Shown here: one piece after another, positions 45,756 to 54,500 of the stretch
Layout of the letters: the number at the start of each line of letters is the position of its first letter
How positions within the stretch are numbered: position 1 is the stretch's first letter
Assembly: GCF_000717175.1 (NCBI RefSeq)
Contig: NZ_JNYD01000022.1
Location: 62,001 to 126,000 of the forward strand
DNA from: Pseudonocardia autotrophica
Lineage (GTDB): Bacteria > Actinomycetota > Actinomycetes > Mycobacteriales > Pseudonocardiaceae
DNA length: 64,000 nt
Direction: 5' to 3'
The notes under the pieces: generated by a model
The model's database searches: none
Told to the model about the DNA's origin: nothing
What the model saw: only the letters and a program-made list of their open reading frames with translations
Translations under genes and position numbers: made by a program

Positions 45756-46927
45756 GATCGGTCCCTTCTGATCAGGAGCAGGTGCAGGAGCAGGCCGGCG
45801 CCGCAGCAGGCCGCGACGACGAGCCGGACCGCGTCCGCGCCCCCGTCGGGGGCGTCGAGCGCGAGGCCGCCGAGCAGTGTGCCGGCGGCGAAACCGAGGT
45901 GGACGGCCGTGCCGTTGAGGGCCAGCACGACCGGCAGCGGGCCGGCGGCCAGCCCGGCCAGCCGGTGCTGCTGGCCAGGGATGCACGCCCAGGCCGCGGC
46001 ACCCCAGCCGACGGCCGCGAGGAGCAGCCCGAGGATGCCCGGGTCGGCCGTGACGGCGACGACTGCCGCCGCCAGCCCGACGGCGGCGACGGCCACCACG
46101 CGAGGGCCGCCCCAGCGGTCGGCGGCGACGCCGCCACACCACGTCCCGAGCACCCCGCCGACGCCCATGGCCGCGAGCACCGGCCCCGGCCCGCCCGTCA
46201 GCAGGACGTCGAGGTGCGCGTGCACCGCCTGCGAGCCGGCCATGAGCAGCGCCGACACGCCCAGGACGCCGACGACCGCCGGCGACCGCAGGGGCCGCAA
46301 CCGCTCGCGGGCCGTCGTCCGCGGGAGGTCCGCGGCGCCGGCTCCGGCGTGCCACAGCCCGGCCGCGGCGCCCATGGCGAGCACCGCGACCAGCGCGAAC
46401 GCGGCGCGCCACGAGGACACGTCGGCGAGGACGACCCCCAACGGCGCCCCCAGGACCATCGCGAGCGACGACCCGGCGGGCACGACCGCCGCCGCGCGCC
46501 CCCGCCGCTCGGCGGGCACCGCGGCCAGGGCGGCCGCCGCCGCGGCCGGGACGTGGACGCACGCCGCGAGCGCGGCGAGCGCCCGCGCGGCCATCAGCAC
46601 ACCGAGGCTCGGCGCGAGCGCGGTCGCCACGGCGGCGACGCCGACCGCCGCGATCGAGCCGAGCAGCAGCGGCCGGAGCCGCCGCCCGCCGAGCAGCGTG
46701 CCGAGCACGGGGGCGCCGATCGCGTAGGTGCCGGCGTACACCGCCAGCGCGAGACCGGCCTCGGAGGGCGCGACCGCGAGGTCGGCGGCCGTCCCGGTGA
46801 GGACCCCCGCGAGGACGAACATGTCCGTCCCGATCGCGAAGGAACCCAGGCCCAGCACGGCCACCGGGGCCGGGAGGAGCGCGGTCGCGCCCCCTTCACG
46901 TCTCTCCTCGATCACCCGGGCGGCCAT
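45752..46927 (-). CDS. MFS transporter (DHA1-like, drug/sugar efflux)
   Basis: 391 residues, about 12 TM segments, with GSFAIGTDMFVLAGVLTG in TM1, AGTYAIGAPVLGTLLG, the loop GGRRLRPLLL, and AMVLGAPLGVVLAD in TM5 (antiporter-like motif C). This fits DHA1 exporters. ATG 46927 has GGGGAGGGACGGG directly upstream and is preferred; a GTG at 47002 would add 25 polar residues. It is coupled to the PIG-L gene. Confidence 0.88.
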   Translation of the reverse strand: MAARVIEERREGGATALLPAPVAVLGLGSFAIGTDMFVLAGVLTGTAADLAVAPSEAGLALAVYAGTYAIGAPVLGTLLGGRRLRPLLLGSIAAVGVAAVATALAPSLGVLMAARALAALAACVHVPAAAAAALAAVPAERRGRAAAVVPAGSSLAMVLGAPLGVVLADVSSWRAAFALVAVLAMGAAAGLWHAGAGAADLPRTTARERLRPLRSPAVVGVLGVSALLMAGSQAVHAHLDVLLTGGPGPVLAAMGVGGVLGTWCGGVAADRWGGPRVVAVAAVGLAAAVVAVTADPGILGLLLAAVGWGAAAWACIPGQQHRLAGLAAGPLPVVLALNGTAVHLGFAAGTLLGGLALDAPDGGADAVRLVVAACCGAGLLLHLLLIRRDRS

Positions 46928-47029
46928 CCCGTCCCTCCCCTCGCTCGTCGATGGAAGGAGGGTGGGGCGTGGGCCTTGCAGCACGCTGTCACCGCCCGAC
47001 ACGCCGCTGTCAGCCCCCTGCCCCGACCC

Positions 47030-47069
47030 GTGAGTGGCAACTGCCCCTAGAGGGGCACCTGCCGCTCAC
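47030..47069. terminator. 40-bp hairpin between pabBC-like and MFS genes
   Basis: GTGAGTGGCA (47030-47039) pairs with TGCCGCTCAC (47060-47069), and GCCCC-TAGA-GGGGC closes the tip, giving an almost continuous stem. It lies 145 bases beyond the PabB-PabC stop and 103 bases before the MFS start, so it may end the first transcript. Confidence 0.6.
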
Positions 47070-47152
47070 GACCCCTGCTGACCAGCAGGAACGCGGTCCG
47101 CGCCGGTCAGGCCGTGCTCGCGTCGGGTGTGCCGGGGTCAGACCATGATCAC

Positions 47153-47200
47153 CAGGAGCTCAGGGTTCACCGGACGGGCCGTGAGAGCCCTCAACTCCTG
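47153..47200. repeat. Inverted repeat after the PabB-PabC gene
   Basis: CAGGAGCTCAGGG (47153-47165) and CCCTCAACTCCTG (47188-47200) pair at 11 of 13 positions, just after the PabB-PabC stop. The stretch opens with GATCACC like the array units at 35 kb and may belong to the same repeat family. It is a second candidate terminator. Confidence 0.4.
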
Positions 47201-47213
47201 ATGACCACCGGGT

Positions 47214-48989
47214 TCAGGTGGGCTGCCCACTGGGGACCGCTGCGCTGGTCAGCGTCGCCGCCCGCCACCCGCGCAGCGAGCTGACCAGCGCGAGCTCCTG
47301 GGCGCGGAGCAGGTCGCCGGGGCGGAGCGCGCGTTCGCGCAGGCGCCCCACCGCCACCATCAGGCCCCGCTCGACCCCGGGCAGGCAGCCGCTGCCGAGC
47401 GCCGGCGTCCACCACTCGCCGTCGAGCCGGACCGCGAGGTTCGCCGTGCAGGACTCGGTGACCTCCCCCCGCTCGTTGACGAGCAGGACGTCGTCGGCCT
47501 CGGGATGGCGCGCCAGCCGCACCGAGTAGGGCGCGCGGCGGCTGGTCTTGTGGTGCGGCCAGCACTGCGTCGAGTCGACGGGCTCGGGGTCCAGGACCAG
47601 CCGGACCGGCCCGGACGCGGGCGGCGGCAGGTCCTCGACGTCGATGCCGGACGTGCCGTCCCGGTAGCAGCGCAGCCGGACGCGGGCGCCGCCGCAGCCG
47701 GCGAGGCGCGCGGCCAGGGCGGATCGGACGGCGGCCTCGTCGAACCGGAACCCGAAGTAGGCGGCGGAGTCGGCGGCCCGGGTGAGGTGGGCGTCGAGCG
47801 ACCGCAGTCCGGTTTCGGCCTCGTGCCGCATCGTCTCGATCAGGTGGAAGTCCTCGGGCCGGGCGTCGAGCACCCGCGCCTTGGCCCGCAGTTCCGCGTA
47901 CTCCGCGCCCGGCTCCGACCCCCACGTGACGCCGCCGCCCGTGCCGTAGGTCGCGGTGCCCCGCGCGCGGTCGGCCACCACCGTCCGGATCGCGACGGAG
48001 AAGCGGGCGCGCTCCGGGTGGCCGGCGGGCGCGACGACGCCGACCGCTCCACAGTAGACGCCTCGCGGGCTCGCCTCGATCTCGCGGATCAGCTCCATCG
48101 TGCGGGCCTTCGGCGCGCCGGTGACCGAGCCGCACGGGAACAGCGCGCGGAAGATCTTCGTGAGCCCGACACCCGGTCGCAGCTGTGCGGTGACGTCCGA
48201 CGTGAGCTGGTGGACGGTCGGGTAACGCTCGACCCCGAGCAGCCGCGGCACGGTCACGGTGCCCGGCCGGGCGAGGCGCGCGAGGTCGTTGCGCACCAGG
48301 TCGACGATCATGACGTTCTCGGCCCGCTCCTTGGCGCTGCCGCGCAGCCGGGCCACCGCCTCGGCGTCCTCGGCGGTCGTGCGGCCGCGTGGTGCGGTGC
48401 CCTTCATGGGGCGCATCAGGATCCGGTCGCCCCGCAGGGAGAAGAACAGCTCCGGGCTCGCGGACGCGACCACGAACCGGCCCGTGTCCAGGTAGGCGTG
48501 GTGCTCGCCGCGCTGGCCGAGCGCCAGGTCCCGGTAGAGCTGCGTGAGGTCGCCGGCGACGGGCGCGGTCAGCCGGGTGGTGAGGTTGCACTGGTAGGTC
48601 TCGCCGGCGGCGATCCGCTCCCGCACCGTCCCGACGGCCGCGCGGTGCGCCGCGGCGTCCCACTCCGGCTCCCAGGGCCCGGCCGACAGCGGCGAGCGCG
48701 GGCCGTGCGCCACGACCGGCACCGGGTGCGACTCGCGGGTGAGGCCGAACCAGGCGAGCGGGAGCCCGTCGACCGGCTCGCGGGTCACGAGCGTCGGATC
48801 GAGTCCGCCGGCGGCCTCGTACGCCACCGTCCCGAACGCCCACCAGCCCTCGTCGGTGCGCCGCTGCACCTCGTCGAGGACGCCCGCGACCTCCTCCGGC
48901 CGCCACGCGACCAGCTCGGCCTCCGCCCGGGGGAAGAGCCGGGCGGTACCTGCGACGAGGTCGTCGACGCGGGCCCAGGATCCGGACAT
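47214..48989 (-). CDS. pabB: Bifunctional aminodeoxychorismate synthase component I / lyase (PabB-PabC fusion)
   Basis: 591 residues. The N-terminal ~400 are PabB/TrpE-like: GETYQCNLTTRL, SASPELFF, MKGTAPRGRT with the nucleophilic Lys of aminodeoxychorismate synthases, VMIVDLVRNDLARLA, CGSVTGAPKARTMELI. The C-terminal part is class IV aminotransferase (PabC): IETMRHE, LDAHLTRAA, and the PLP Lys in HKTSRRAPY, then GEVTESCTANLAV. It converts chorismate to p-aminobenzoate with an amidotransferase partner (PabA), which is not nearby. The product feeds folate or a specialised metabolite. GAGGAG lies seven bases before ATG 48989. Confidence 0.92.
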   Translation of the reverse strand: MSGSWARVDDLVAGTARLFPRAEAELVAWRPEEVAGVLDEVQRRTDEGWWAFGTVAYEAAGGLDPTLVTREPVDGLPLAWFGLTRESHPVPVVAHGPRSPLSAGPWEPEWDAAAHRAAVGTVRERIAAGETYQCNLTTRLTAPVAGDLTQLYRDLALGQRGEHHAYLDTGRFVVASASPELFFSLRGDRILMRPMKGTAPRGRTTAEDAEAVARLRGSAKERAENVMIVDLVRNDLARLARPGTVTVPRLLGVERYPTVHQLTSDVTAQLRPGVGLTKIFRALFPCGSVTGAPKARTMELIREIEASPRGVYCGAVGVVAPAGHPERARFSVAIRTVVADRARGTATYGTGGGVTWGSEPGAEYAELRAKARVLDARPEDFHLIETMRHEAETGLRSLDAHLTRAADSAAYFGFRFDEAAVRSALAARLAGCGGARVRLRCYRDGTSGIDVEDLPPPASGPVRLVLDPEPVDSTQCWPHHKTSRRAPYSVRLARHPEADDVLLVNERGEVTESCTANLAVRLDGEWWTPALGSGCLPGVERGLMVAVGRLRERALRPGDLLRAQELALVSSLRGWRAATLTSAAVPSGQPT

Positions 48990-49065
48990 GCGCGGGCTCC
49001 TCGGGAGGGGAACGGGCGGGCACCGCATGATGCCGGGTCCGGCCCCCTCTGCGCACCGACCCGCG

Positions 49066-50418
49066 TCACACCAGCTCGGAGTCCCGCACCTTCTGCATCC
49101 CCGCGGCCATCCGACGCTTGACCGGCGGGAGGTGGTTGACCACCCGCAGCGCGGTGCGCTGGGCCAGCACGCTCAGCGGACCGACGACGGGGCGGCGGGC
49201 GGTGCCGTCGTCGTTCATGAACTCCAGGGACTCCTTCACCGCCAGGGCGGAGTACCGGCGCATCAGCTCCTCGTACTCGCCGACGGCCTCGTCGCGGGTG
49301 AGCTCGCCGTCGCGGACGCGGACGAGCCGGTCCCGCAGCTCGCGGGCGTCGCGCAGCGCGGTGTTGGCGCCGGCGCCGCGGCCGGGCGTCATGGTGTGGA
49401 TCGCGTCGCCGACCAGGGTCACGCAGCTCGGCTGCCACGCCGGCACCGGCTCCGACGTGCGGATGCTCAACGCCAGCGCGGCCGTCGGATCCGAGGTCGC
49501 CACCAGCTCCCGCCACCGCGGGTCCCAGTCCTCGGTGAGTGACAGGGCGACCTCGTGCAGGTCCTCGCCGCGGCGGTCGAGGACGTCGGCCGCCGCGAGG
49601 CTGCGCGAGGTCGACAGGCCCCAGGACAGGTAGTCCGTGGTGTTGTCGTAGCGCAGGCCCGGCCACGCCTCGATCAGCGTGGCGTCGCTGGCGCCGATGC
49701 CCTCCCGCGGGGCGCCGTCCCGCCAGGGCAGCCGCATCGCGTGGATGATCCCGAACTGTCCGCGCCGGTCGAACAGCATCGACATCCCGTCCCTCGCCCG
49801 CTCCGGCAGCAGCTCGGCGTTCCGCTCGGTCAGCGCGACCTTCCCGCCGATCGCCACCAGGCCGGTCTCGGTGTGCCTCGCGTGCGGCAGGTACTGCTTC
49901 CGGACGCGGGAGTTCGCACCGTCGGCACCGACCAGGAGGTCCCCGGTGGCGGAGTCGCCGTCGGCGAAGTGTGCGGTGACGGTGCCGTCGGCGTGCTGCT
50001 CGTAGTGCGTGAACGTCTTGTCGAACGTGATCACGTCCTCCATGCCGGTGAACAGCACCTGGCGCAGCGTCATCCGGCTGACGTTGTGGTCGCGGTCCTC
50101 GGGGCGGTCCCCGCTCTGCGGCAGGTCGTCGAAGCGCATGCCGACCAGTTCGCGAAATCGCTCCGTGTACATCGTGAGATAGCTGTACGGCAGGCCCGTG
50201 GTGGCGACGAACGTGGCGAACAGGTCCTGCGGCAGGCAGGCCTTCAGCGCCCGGGCGCCGTTGGGCGAGATGCCCACCCGGTAGCCGTTGAGGCCGCCCG
50301 TGCGGGTGCGGTCCCGCTCGTAGACGGCGACCTCCATGCCCGCCTGCCGCAGGCCGTGGGCCAGGCACATCCCCCCGGTGCCCGCCCCGATCACGATGGT
50401 CCTCAGCTCTTTCGACAT
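49066..50418 (-). CDS. FAD-dependent aromatic-type monooxygenase
   Basis: 450 residues of the group A flavoprotein monooxygenase fold: VIGAGTGGMCLAHGL for FAD at residues about 8-22, the second motif LLVGADGANSRVRK, and VTLVGDAIHTMTPGRGAGAN near residue 330. It hydroxylates an aromatic or polyketide-like substrate using NAD(P)H. ATG 50418 lies 36 bases after the PadR gene stop on the same strand, so both probably share one transcript under the PadR operator at 51048-51079. Possible roles include degradation or inactivation of a drug-like aromatic compound. Confidence 0.9.
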   Translation of the reverse strand: MSKELRTIVIGAGTGGMCLAHGLRQAGMEVAVYERDRTRTGGLNGYRVGISPNGARALKACLPQDLFATFVATTGLPYSYLTMYTERFRELVGMRFDDLPQSGDRPEDRDHNVSRMTLRQVLFTGMEDVITFDKTFTHYEQHADGTVTAHFADGDSATGDLLVGADGANSRVRKQYLPHARHTETGLVAIGGKVALTERNAELLPERARDGMSMLFDRRGQFGIIHAMRLPWRDGAPREGIGASDATLIEAWPGLRYDNTTDYLSWGLSTSRSLAAADVLDRRGEDLHEVALSLTEDWDPRWRELVATSDPTAALALSIRTSEPVPAWQPSCVTLVGDAIHTMTPGRGAGANTALRDARELRDRLVRVRDGELTRDEAVGEYEELMRRYSALAVKESLEFMNDDGTARRPVVGPLSVLAQRTALRVVNHLPPVKRRMAAGMQKVRDSELV

Positions 50419-50454
50419 GGCTCCCCCCGGAGTCGTCGATTCGGGTGTGGTCGA

Positions 50455-51048
50455 TCAGGTCTCGAACTTCTCGGCGAGTTCGAGCAGTTCCTCCCGGTCC
50501 CAGGTCAGCGCCCCGCTGCGCAGGTCGTCGACGAGGGAGGCGATCCAGCGGACGTCCGTCTCGAGCAGGGCGACGGCGTACTCGCCCTCGATCAGCACGA
50601 GCCGGGGCAGGTGCCCGGCGCCGGCCAGGTCGGCGCGCAGCCGCTCGAGCTCGGCCCTGCGGCTCGCGAGCCGGGTCCCGAGCGCCTCGAGCGCCACCTC
50701 CGGGGTGATCAACGGCAGGTAGGCCAGGGCCGCGGTGAACTCCGGGAAGTCGCGGCGCGGGGCCGCGAGCATGTCGACCGTCCACTCCACCGCCGTGCGC
50801 ACCCCGGCCTCGGTCGCCGTGTAGACCGTGCGCTCCGGCCGCGCGTGCTCCCGCTCGGTCGCCTGCTCGACCAGCAGACCGTCCCGCACCAGCCGGTCGA
50901 TCGTCTTGTACAGCTGGGACCGCTGCCCGACGTTGATCACCTGGTCCTTGCCGCGCTCCCGGATGAGCTGCTGCATCCGGTACGGGTGCATCGGCCGCTC
51001 CGCCGCCAGGGCGAGCACGGCGAGGGCGAGTCCGGACCGCTGGGTCAT
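50455..51048 (-). CDS. PadR-family regulator
   Basis: 197 residues. The PadR winged helix is clear: LALAVLALAAERPMHPYRMQ, then QRSQLYKTIDRLVRDGLLVE and PERTVYTATEAGV; the C-terminal helical domain dimerises. PadR proteins usually repress an adjacent detoxification or degradation gene and respond to phenolics or drugs. The partner here is the FAD monooxygenase gene downstream. ATG 51048 lies inside a TAGTGTCG box that repeats in a palindrome just upstream, so it is likely self-repressed. A longer start at 51084 would read through the operator and is less likely. Confidence 0.92.
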   Translation of the reverse strand: MTQRSGLALAVLALAAERPMHPYRMQQLIRERGKDQVINVGQRSQLYKTIDRLVRDGLLVEQATEREHARPERTVYTATEAGVRTAVEWTVDMLAAPRRDFPEFTAALAYLPLITPEVALEALGTRLASRRAELERLRADLAGAGHLPRLVLIEGEYAVALLETDVRWIASLVDDLRSGALTWDREELLELAEKFET

Positions 51049-51079
51049 AGTGTCGAAACTACTAGTGTCGGCGACACTA
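51048..51079 (-). promoter_or_regulatory. PadR operator: palindrome plus extra half-site
   Basis: TAGTGTCGGCGACACTA (51063-51079) is a perfect 17-bp palindrome around one central base. TAGTGTCG occurs again at 51048-51055, on the PadR start codon, 15 bp away in direct orientation. The layout indicates self-regulation of the PadR/monooxygenase operon and perhaps of the divergent PLD gene. Confidence 0.7.
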
Positions 51080-51143
51080 TGCAAGCCTCCCGGGTTGTCG
51101 GATCCGTGCCGAGGCGCGAGAGTCCGGCCGGGGAGGTGCGCGG

Positions 51144-52727
51144 ATGGGGCTCGACGACTGGTTCCTCGGCGACGGGGAACGGGGCAACCCCGCCTGCCGA
51201 CTGCCGGCCTGGTGCACCGGCAACGTGGTCCGCCCGCTGGTCGACGGGGCGTGCTACTTCCCGCGGCTGGTCGAGGAGGTGTCCGCGCTCGGCCCGGGCG
51301 ACCACCTGTTCTTCACCGACTGGCGCGGCGACGCCGACGAGCGGCTCACGCCGGACGGTCCCACGGTGGGCGAGCTGTTCGCCGCGGCCGCGCGGCGCGG
51401 CGTCGTCGTCAAGGGGCTGATGTGGCGCTCGCACACCGACGAGCTGGCCTACAGCGAGGAGGAGAACCGGCAGCTGGGGGACGAGGTGGGCGACGCCGGC
51501 GGCGAGGTGCTGCTCGACCAGCGGGTGCGGCGGGCCGGGTCGCACCACCAGAAGCTCGTGGTGCTGCGCCGCGTCGGCGAGCCGGCGCGGGACGTCGCCT
51601 TCGTCGGCGGGATCGACCTGTGCCACTCCCGCGGCGACGACCACGACCACGGCGGCGACGGCCAGGGCCTGCCGATGAACCCCGCCTACGGGGACACCCC
51701 GCCCTGGCACGACCTGCAGCTCGAGGTGCGCGGGCCGGCCGTCGGGCTGCTCGACCAGGTCTTCCGGGAGCGGTGGGAGGACCCGCACTCGCTCGACACG
51801 CACAATCCGATCGCGCGGATCCGGGACGCCGTGCGCCACGCGGACCTGCGCGCGGACCCGCTCCCGGAGCGGCCCGCGGATCCGGGTCCGGCCGGCACGG
51901 CCGCGGTCCAGGTCCTGCGCACCTACCCGGCGATCCGCCCGGGCTACCCGTTCGCGCCCCGCGGGGAGCGATCGGTGGCGCGCGGGTACGCGAAGGCGCT
52001 GCGCCGGGCCCGCCGCCTGGTCTTCGTGCAGGACCAGTACATGTGGTCGCCGCACGTCGCGCACCTGTTCGCCGCGGCGCTGCGCCGCAGCCCGGAGCTG
52101 CACCTGCTGGTCGTGGTGCCGCGGCACCCCGACGTCGACGGCCGGCTCGCCCTGCCGCCGAACCAGGTGGGCCGGCTGCAGGCGATCGAGACGTGCCGGC
52201 GGGCCGCCGCGGACCGGGTGCACGTGTTCGACCTGGAGAACCGGGACGGCACGCCGGTGTACGTGCATGCCAAGGCCGCCGTGGTCGACGACGTCTGGGC
52301 CGCGGTGGGCAGCGCCAACCTCAACCGTCGCTCGTGGAGCCACGACAGCGAGCTGACCGCCGCCGTGCTGGACGAGGCCCGGGACGAGCGCGCGCCCGTC
52401 GACATCGGCGGGCTCGGCGACGGGGCGCGGATCTTCGCCCGCGCACTGCGCCTGCGGCTGCTGCGCGAGCACCTGGAGCGGTCCGACGGCGACGACGCCG
52501 ACCTCGTCGACCCGGCCTCCGCCGTCCGGGCCGTCGAGGAGGCCGCGACCGCGCTCGACGACTGGCACCGCGGCGGCCGCCGCGGCCCGCGCCCGCCCGG
52601 GCAGCTGCGCCACCACGAGCCCGAACGCCTCTCGCGGCCGACCAAGCTGTGGGCCGTCCCCGCCTACCGCCTGCTCTACGACCCCGACGGCCGCCCCTGG
52701 CGGGACCGCCTCCGCAACCGCTGGTGA
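51144..52727 (+). CDS. Phospholipase D-like protein
   Basis: 527 residues with two HKD motifs: SHHQKLVVLRR followed by FVGGIDLCHSR, and VHAKAAVVDDVWAAVGSANLNRRS. The second motif has Asp displaced by the common VDD form. No signal peptide is visible, so it is probably cytosolic or membrane-associated and could act on phospholipids or cardiolipin. GGGGAGGTGCGCGG precedes ATG 51144. It starts 96 bases from the divergent PadR gene. The C-terminal 80 residues (PTKLWAVPAYRLLYDPDG) are typical of actinobacterial PLD proteins. Confidence 0.9.
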   Translation: MGLDDWFLGDGERGNPACRLPAWCTGNVVRPLVDGACYFPRLVEEVSALGPGDHLFFTDWRGDADERLTPDGPTVGELFAAAARRGVVVKGLMWRSHTDELAYSEEENRQLGDEVGDAGGEVLLDQRVRRAGSHHQKLVVLRRVGEPARDVAFVGGIDLCHSRGDDHDHGGDGQGLPMNPAYGDTPPWHDLQLEVRGPAVGLLDQVFRERWEDPHSLDTHNPIARIRDAVRHADLRADPLPERPADPGPAGTAAVQVLRTYPAIRPGYPFAPRGERSVARGYAKALRRARRLVFVQDQYMWSPHVAHLFAAALRRSPELHLLVVVPRHPDVDGRLALPPNQVGRLQAIETCRRAAADRVHVFDLENRDGTPVYVHAKAAVVDDVWAAVGSANLNRRSWSHDSELTAAVLDEARDERAPVDIGGLGDGARIFARALRLRLLREHLERSDGDDADLVDPASAVRAVEEAATALDDWHRGGRRGPRPPGQLRHHEPERLSRPTKLWAVPAYRLLYDPDGRPWRDRLRNRW

Positions 52728-52730
52728 GAG

Positions 52731-52770
52731 CCGCCCGGCCCGCCGGGAGGGGGCGCGGCGGGCCGGGCGG
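52731..52770. terminator. Bidirectional hairpin terminator
   Basis: CCGCCCGGCCCGCC (52731-52744) pairs perfectly with GGCGGGCCGGGCGG (52757-52770), a 14-bp GC stem with a 12-base loop, between the convergent PLD and nitrile hydratase activator genes. Confidence 0.75.
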
Positions 52771-52784
52771 GGGTCAGGTCGTGC

Positions 52785-53192
52785 TCACCGGGTCGCGGGG
52801 GAGACCGCGACGGGCTCCCGGTGGGCGTGGTGATGGTCGGCGTTGCGCGGCGTGGTCAGCACCTGGCGGGTGCGCTCGTCGAGCGCGAGGGAGTCCGAGA
52901 GTGCACCGCTGGCGGCGAGGACGGTCTCCAGCGCCTCGAGCCAGTGGGCGTAGTAGCTCCACGGCTCGCCGCCCTCGCCCTCCTCCCAGCGGCGGATGGA
53001 CTCGATCAGCGAGAGCTGGAACTCGCTCCACTCGTAGTGGCCCTCGTGGTAGGCCGCGACCGCCATGGCGAAGGCCCGCAGCTCCCAGGGCTCCTCGAAG
53101 GACCGGGAGTCGGCGTCGCCGCCCGGCATCCCACGGACCAGCTGCTCGACGCGCCGGCGGGCGTCGCCGAGCTCGGTGGCGTCGGGCCTCAC
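52785..53192 (-). CDS. Nitrile hydratase accessory (activator) protein
   Basis: 135 residues resembling the beta-subunit N-terminal domain, as expected of cobalt-type nitrile hydratase activators: [49 protein letters not shown]. The protein helps insert cobalt and oxidise the active-site cysteines through subunit exchange. GTG 53192 overlaps the alpha-subunit stop by four bases, so it is the last gene of the operon. The His-rich tail ADHHHAHRE may bind metal. Confidence 0.9.
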   Translation of the reverse strand: MRPDATELGDARRRVEQLVRGMPGGDADSRSFEEPWELRAFAMAVAAYHEGHYEWSEFQLSLIESIRRWEEGEGGEPWSYYAHWLEALETVLAASGALSDSLALDERTRQVLTTPRNADHHHAHREPVAVSPATR

Positions 53193-53803
53193 GCGCCCGC
53201 CGCCTTCACCGGGCCGACGCCGATCATCGAGTCCCGGGTCACGAGCGCCGCGAGCTCGAAGGCTCCCAGGTCCTCGGTGCCCGCCGGGCGCTGCGGCAGG
53301 ACCCAGTAGCGCAGCTCGGCGCTGGAGTCCCAGATGCGGATCTCGACGTCGTCGGGGATCGGGAAGCCGAAGTCCTCGGCGAGGACCTTCCGCGGCTCGC
53401 GCACGATCCGCGCCCGGTAGGCCGGGGCCTTGTACCAGTTCGGCGGCAGGCCCAGGACGGGCCACGGGTAGCACGAGCAGAGGGTGCAGACGATCGCGTT
53501 GTGCACCGTGTCGGTGTTCTCGACGACGATCATGTCCTCGCCCTGGAGGCCGCCGATGCCCATCTCGGCGCACGCGGCGGTGGCATTCTCCAGCAGCCGC
53601 GCCCTGAACTCGGGATCGGTCCACGCCCGTGCGACGACCTGCGCGCCGAGCTGCGGCCCGACCTCGTTCTCGTAGACCTCGGCCATCCGGTCGACGGCCT
53701 CGGTGGTCATCACGCCCTTCTCGATCAGCAGGGCCTCGAGGGCCTTGACCCGCGCGGCGATCTCCTCCTGGGAGCGCAGCGGGGTGTCCGTCGGTTCGGC
53801 CAT
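53189..53803 (-). CDS. nthA: Nitrile hydratase alpha subunit, cobalt type
   Basis: 204 residues. The active-site loop is [10 protein letters not shown] with Cys106, Cys109, Ser110 and Cys111; Thr at the third position of VCTLCSC marks cobalt rather than iron enzymes (VCSLCSC). The two later cysteines are oxidised after translation. The enzyme hydrates nitriles to amides in the cytosol. GAAGGAGCCTGAC precedes ATG 53803, one base after the beta-subunit stop. Gene order amidase, beta, alpha, activator matches cobalt-type clusters of actinobacteria. Confidence 0.95.
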   Translation of the reverse strand: MAEPTDTPLRSQEEIAARVKALEALLIEKGVMTTEAVDRMAEVYENEVGPQLGAQVVARAWTDPEFRARLLENATAACAEMGIGGLQGEDMIVVENTDTVHNAIVCTLCSCYPWPVLGLPPNWYKAPAYRARIVREPRKVLAEDFGFPIPDDVEIRIWDSSAELRYWVLPQRPAGTEDLGAFELAALVTRDSMIGVGPVKAAGA

Positions 53804-53804
53804 G

Positions 53805-54500
53805 TCAGGCTCCTTCGGGGGAGGCGGGGGTGAGGTAGGGCTCCCAGACGTCGAAGTAGACGACGGCGTTCGGGTCGCCGGTCCCGTCGCCCCAGAGCTC
53901 GGTGGCGGTGAACTTCACGGTGTAGACGTGCTCGGGACAGTCGCCGAGCCCGTTGCCGGCGGTGTCGGGGTAGATGAACGTGCCGTGCGCCCCGGTGATC
54001 ACGCCGGTCCGCCCGCGGATGTACCGGGCCCTCCGGGTGTGGCCCTCGGGGCTGTCGGTCGCGACCGTCACCGTGTCGCCCACCGCGAACCTCGCGATCT
54101 TGTCGGACTCCCGGGTGGCCGGTGCGCCCGCCTTGATCGCGCCGTCGACGAAGGCCAGCAGCTCGGGGTCGCTCCGCTCGGGGAGCGGTGCGTCCGGGTT
54201 CTCCAGGTAGTACCGGGTGCGCTTCTCGAGCTCGGACGGGTCGATCGCGCCCGCCCGTTCGGCGTAGTGCTCGACGGTGTGGGTCCAGTGCTCGTAGTAG
54301 TTCGACAGCAGGTACTCGGCCGGGTCCATCTTCTCGATGCCGTGCCGGAACTGGTCGACGTTGAAGAACCCCGCGCGGAAGCAGGTCGCGAACATCGCGA
54401 ACGCGGCCTTCTCCCACTCCGCGCGGAACACGGGCTCGTCGGGATCGGTGCGGACCGGGCCGAGACCGTCCGTGCCGCCGAGATCGAAGACGCCGTTCAC
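53805..54500 (-). CDS. nthB: Nitrile hydratase beta subunit
   Basis: 231 residues. The start [16 protein letters not shown] and helices [19 protein letters not shown] and [20 protein letters not shown] are standard for the beta subunit. The C-terminal SH3-like barrel begins at [19 protein letters not shown] and ends [10 protein letters not shown]. It pairs with the alpha subunit and supplies arginines to the active-site claw. The GTG start overlaps the amidase stop by four bases. Confidence 0.94.
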   Translation of the reverse strand: MNGVFDLGGTDGLGPVRTDPDEPVFRAEWEKAAFAMFATCFRAGFFNVDQFRHGIEKMDPAEYLLSNYYEHWTHTVEHYAERAGAIDPSELEKRTRYYLENPDAPLPERSDPELLAFVDGAIKAGAPATRESDKIARFAVGDTVTVATDSPEGHTRRARYIRGRTGVITGAHGTFIYPDTAGNGLGDCPEHVYTVKFTATELWGDGTGDPNAVVYFDVWEPYLTPASPEGA

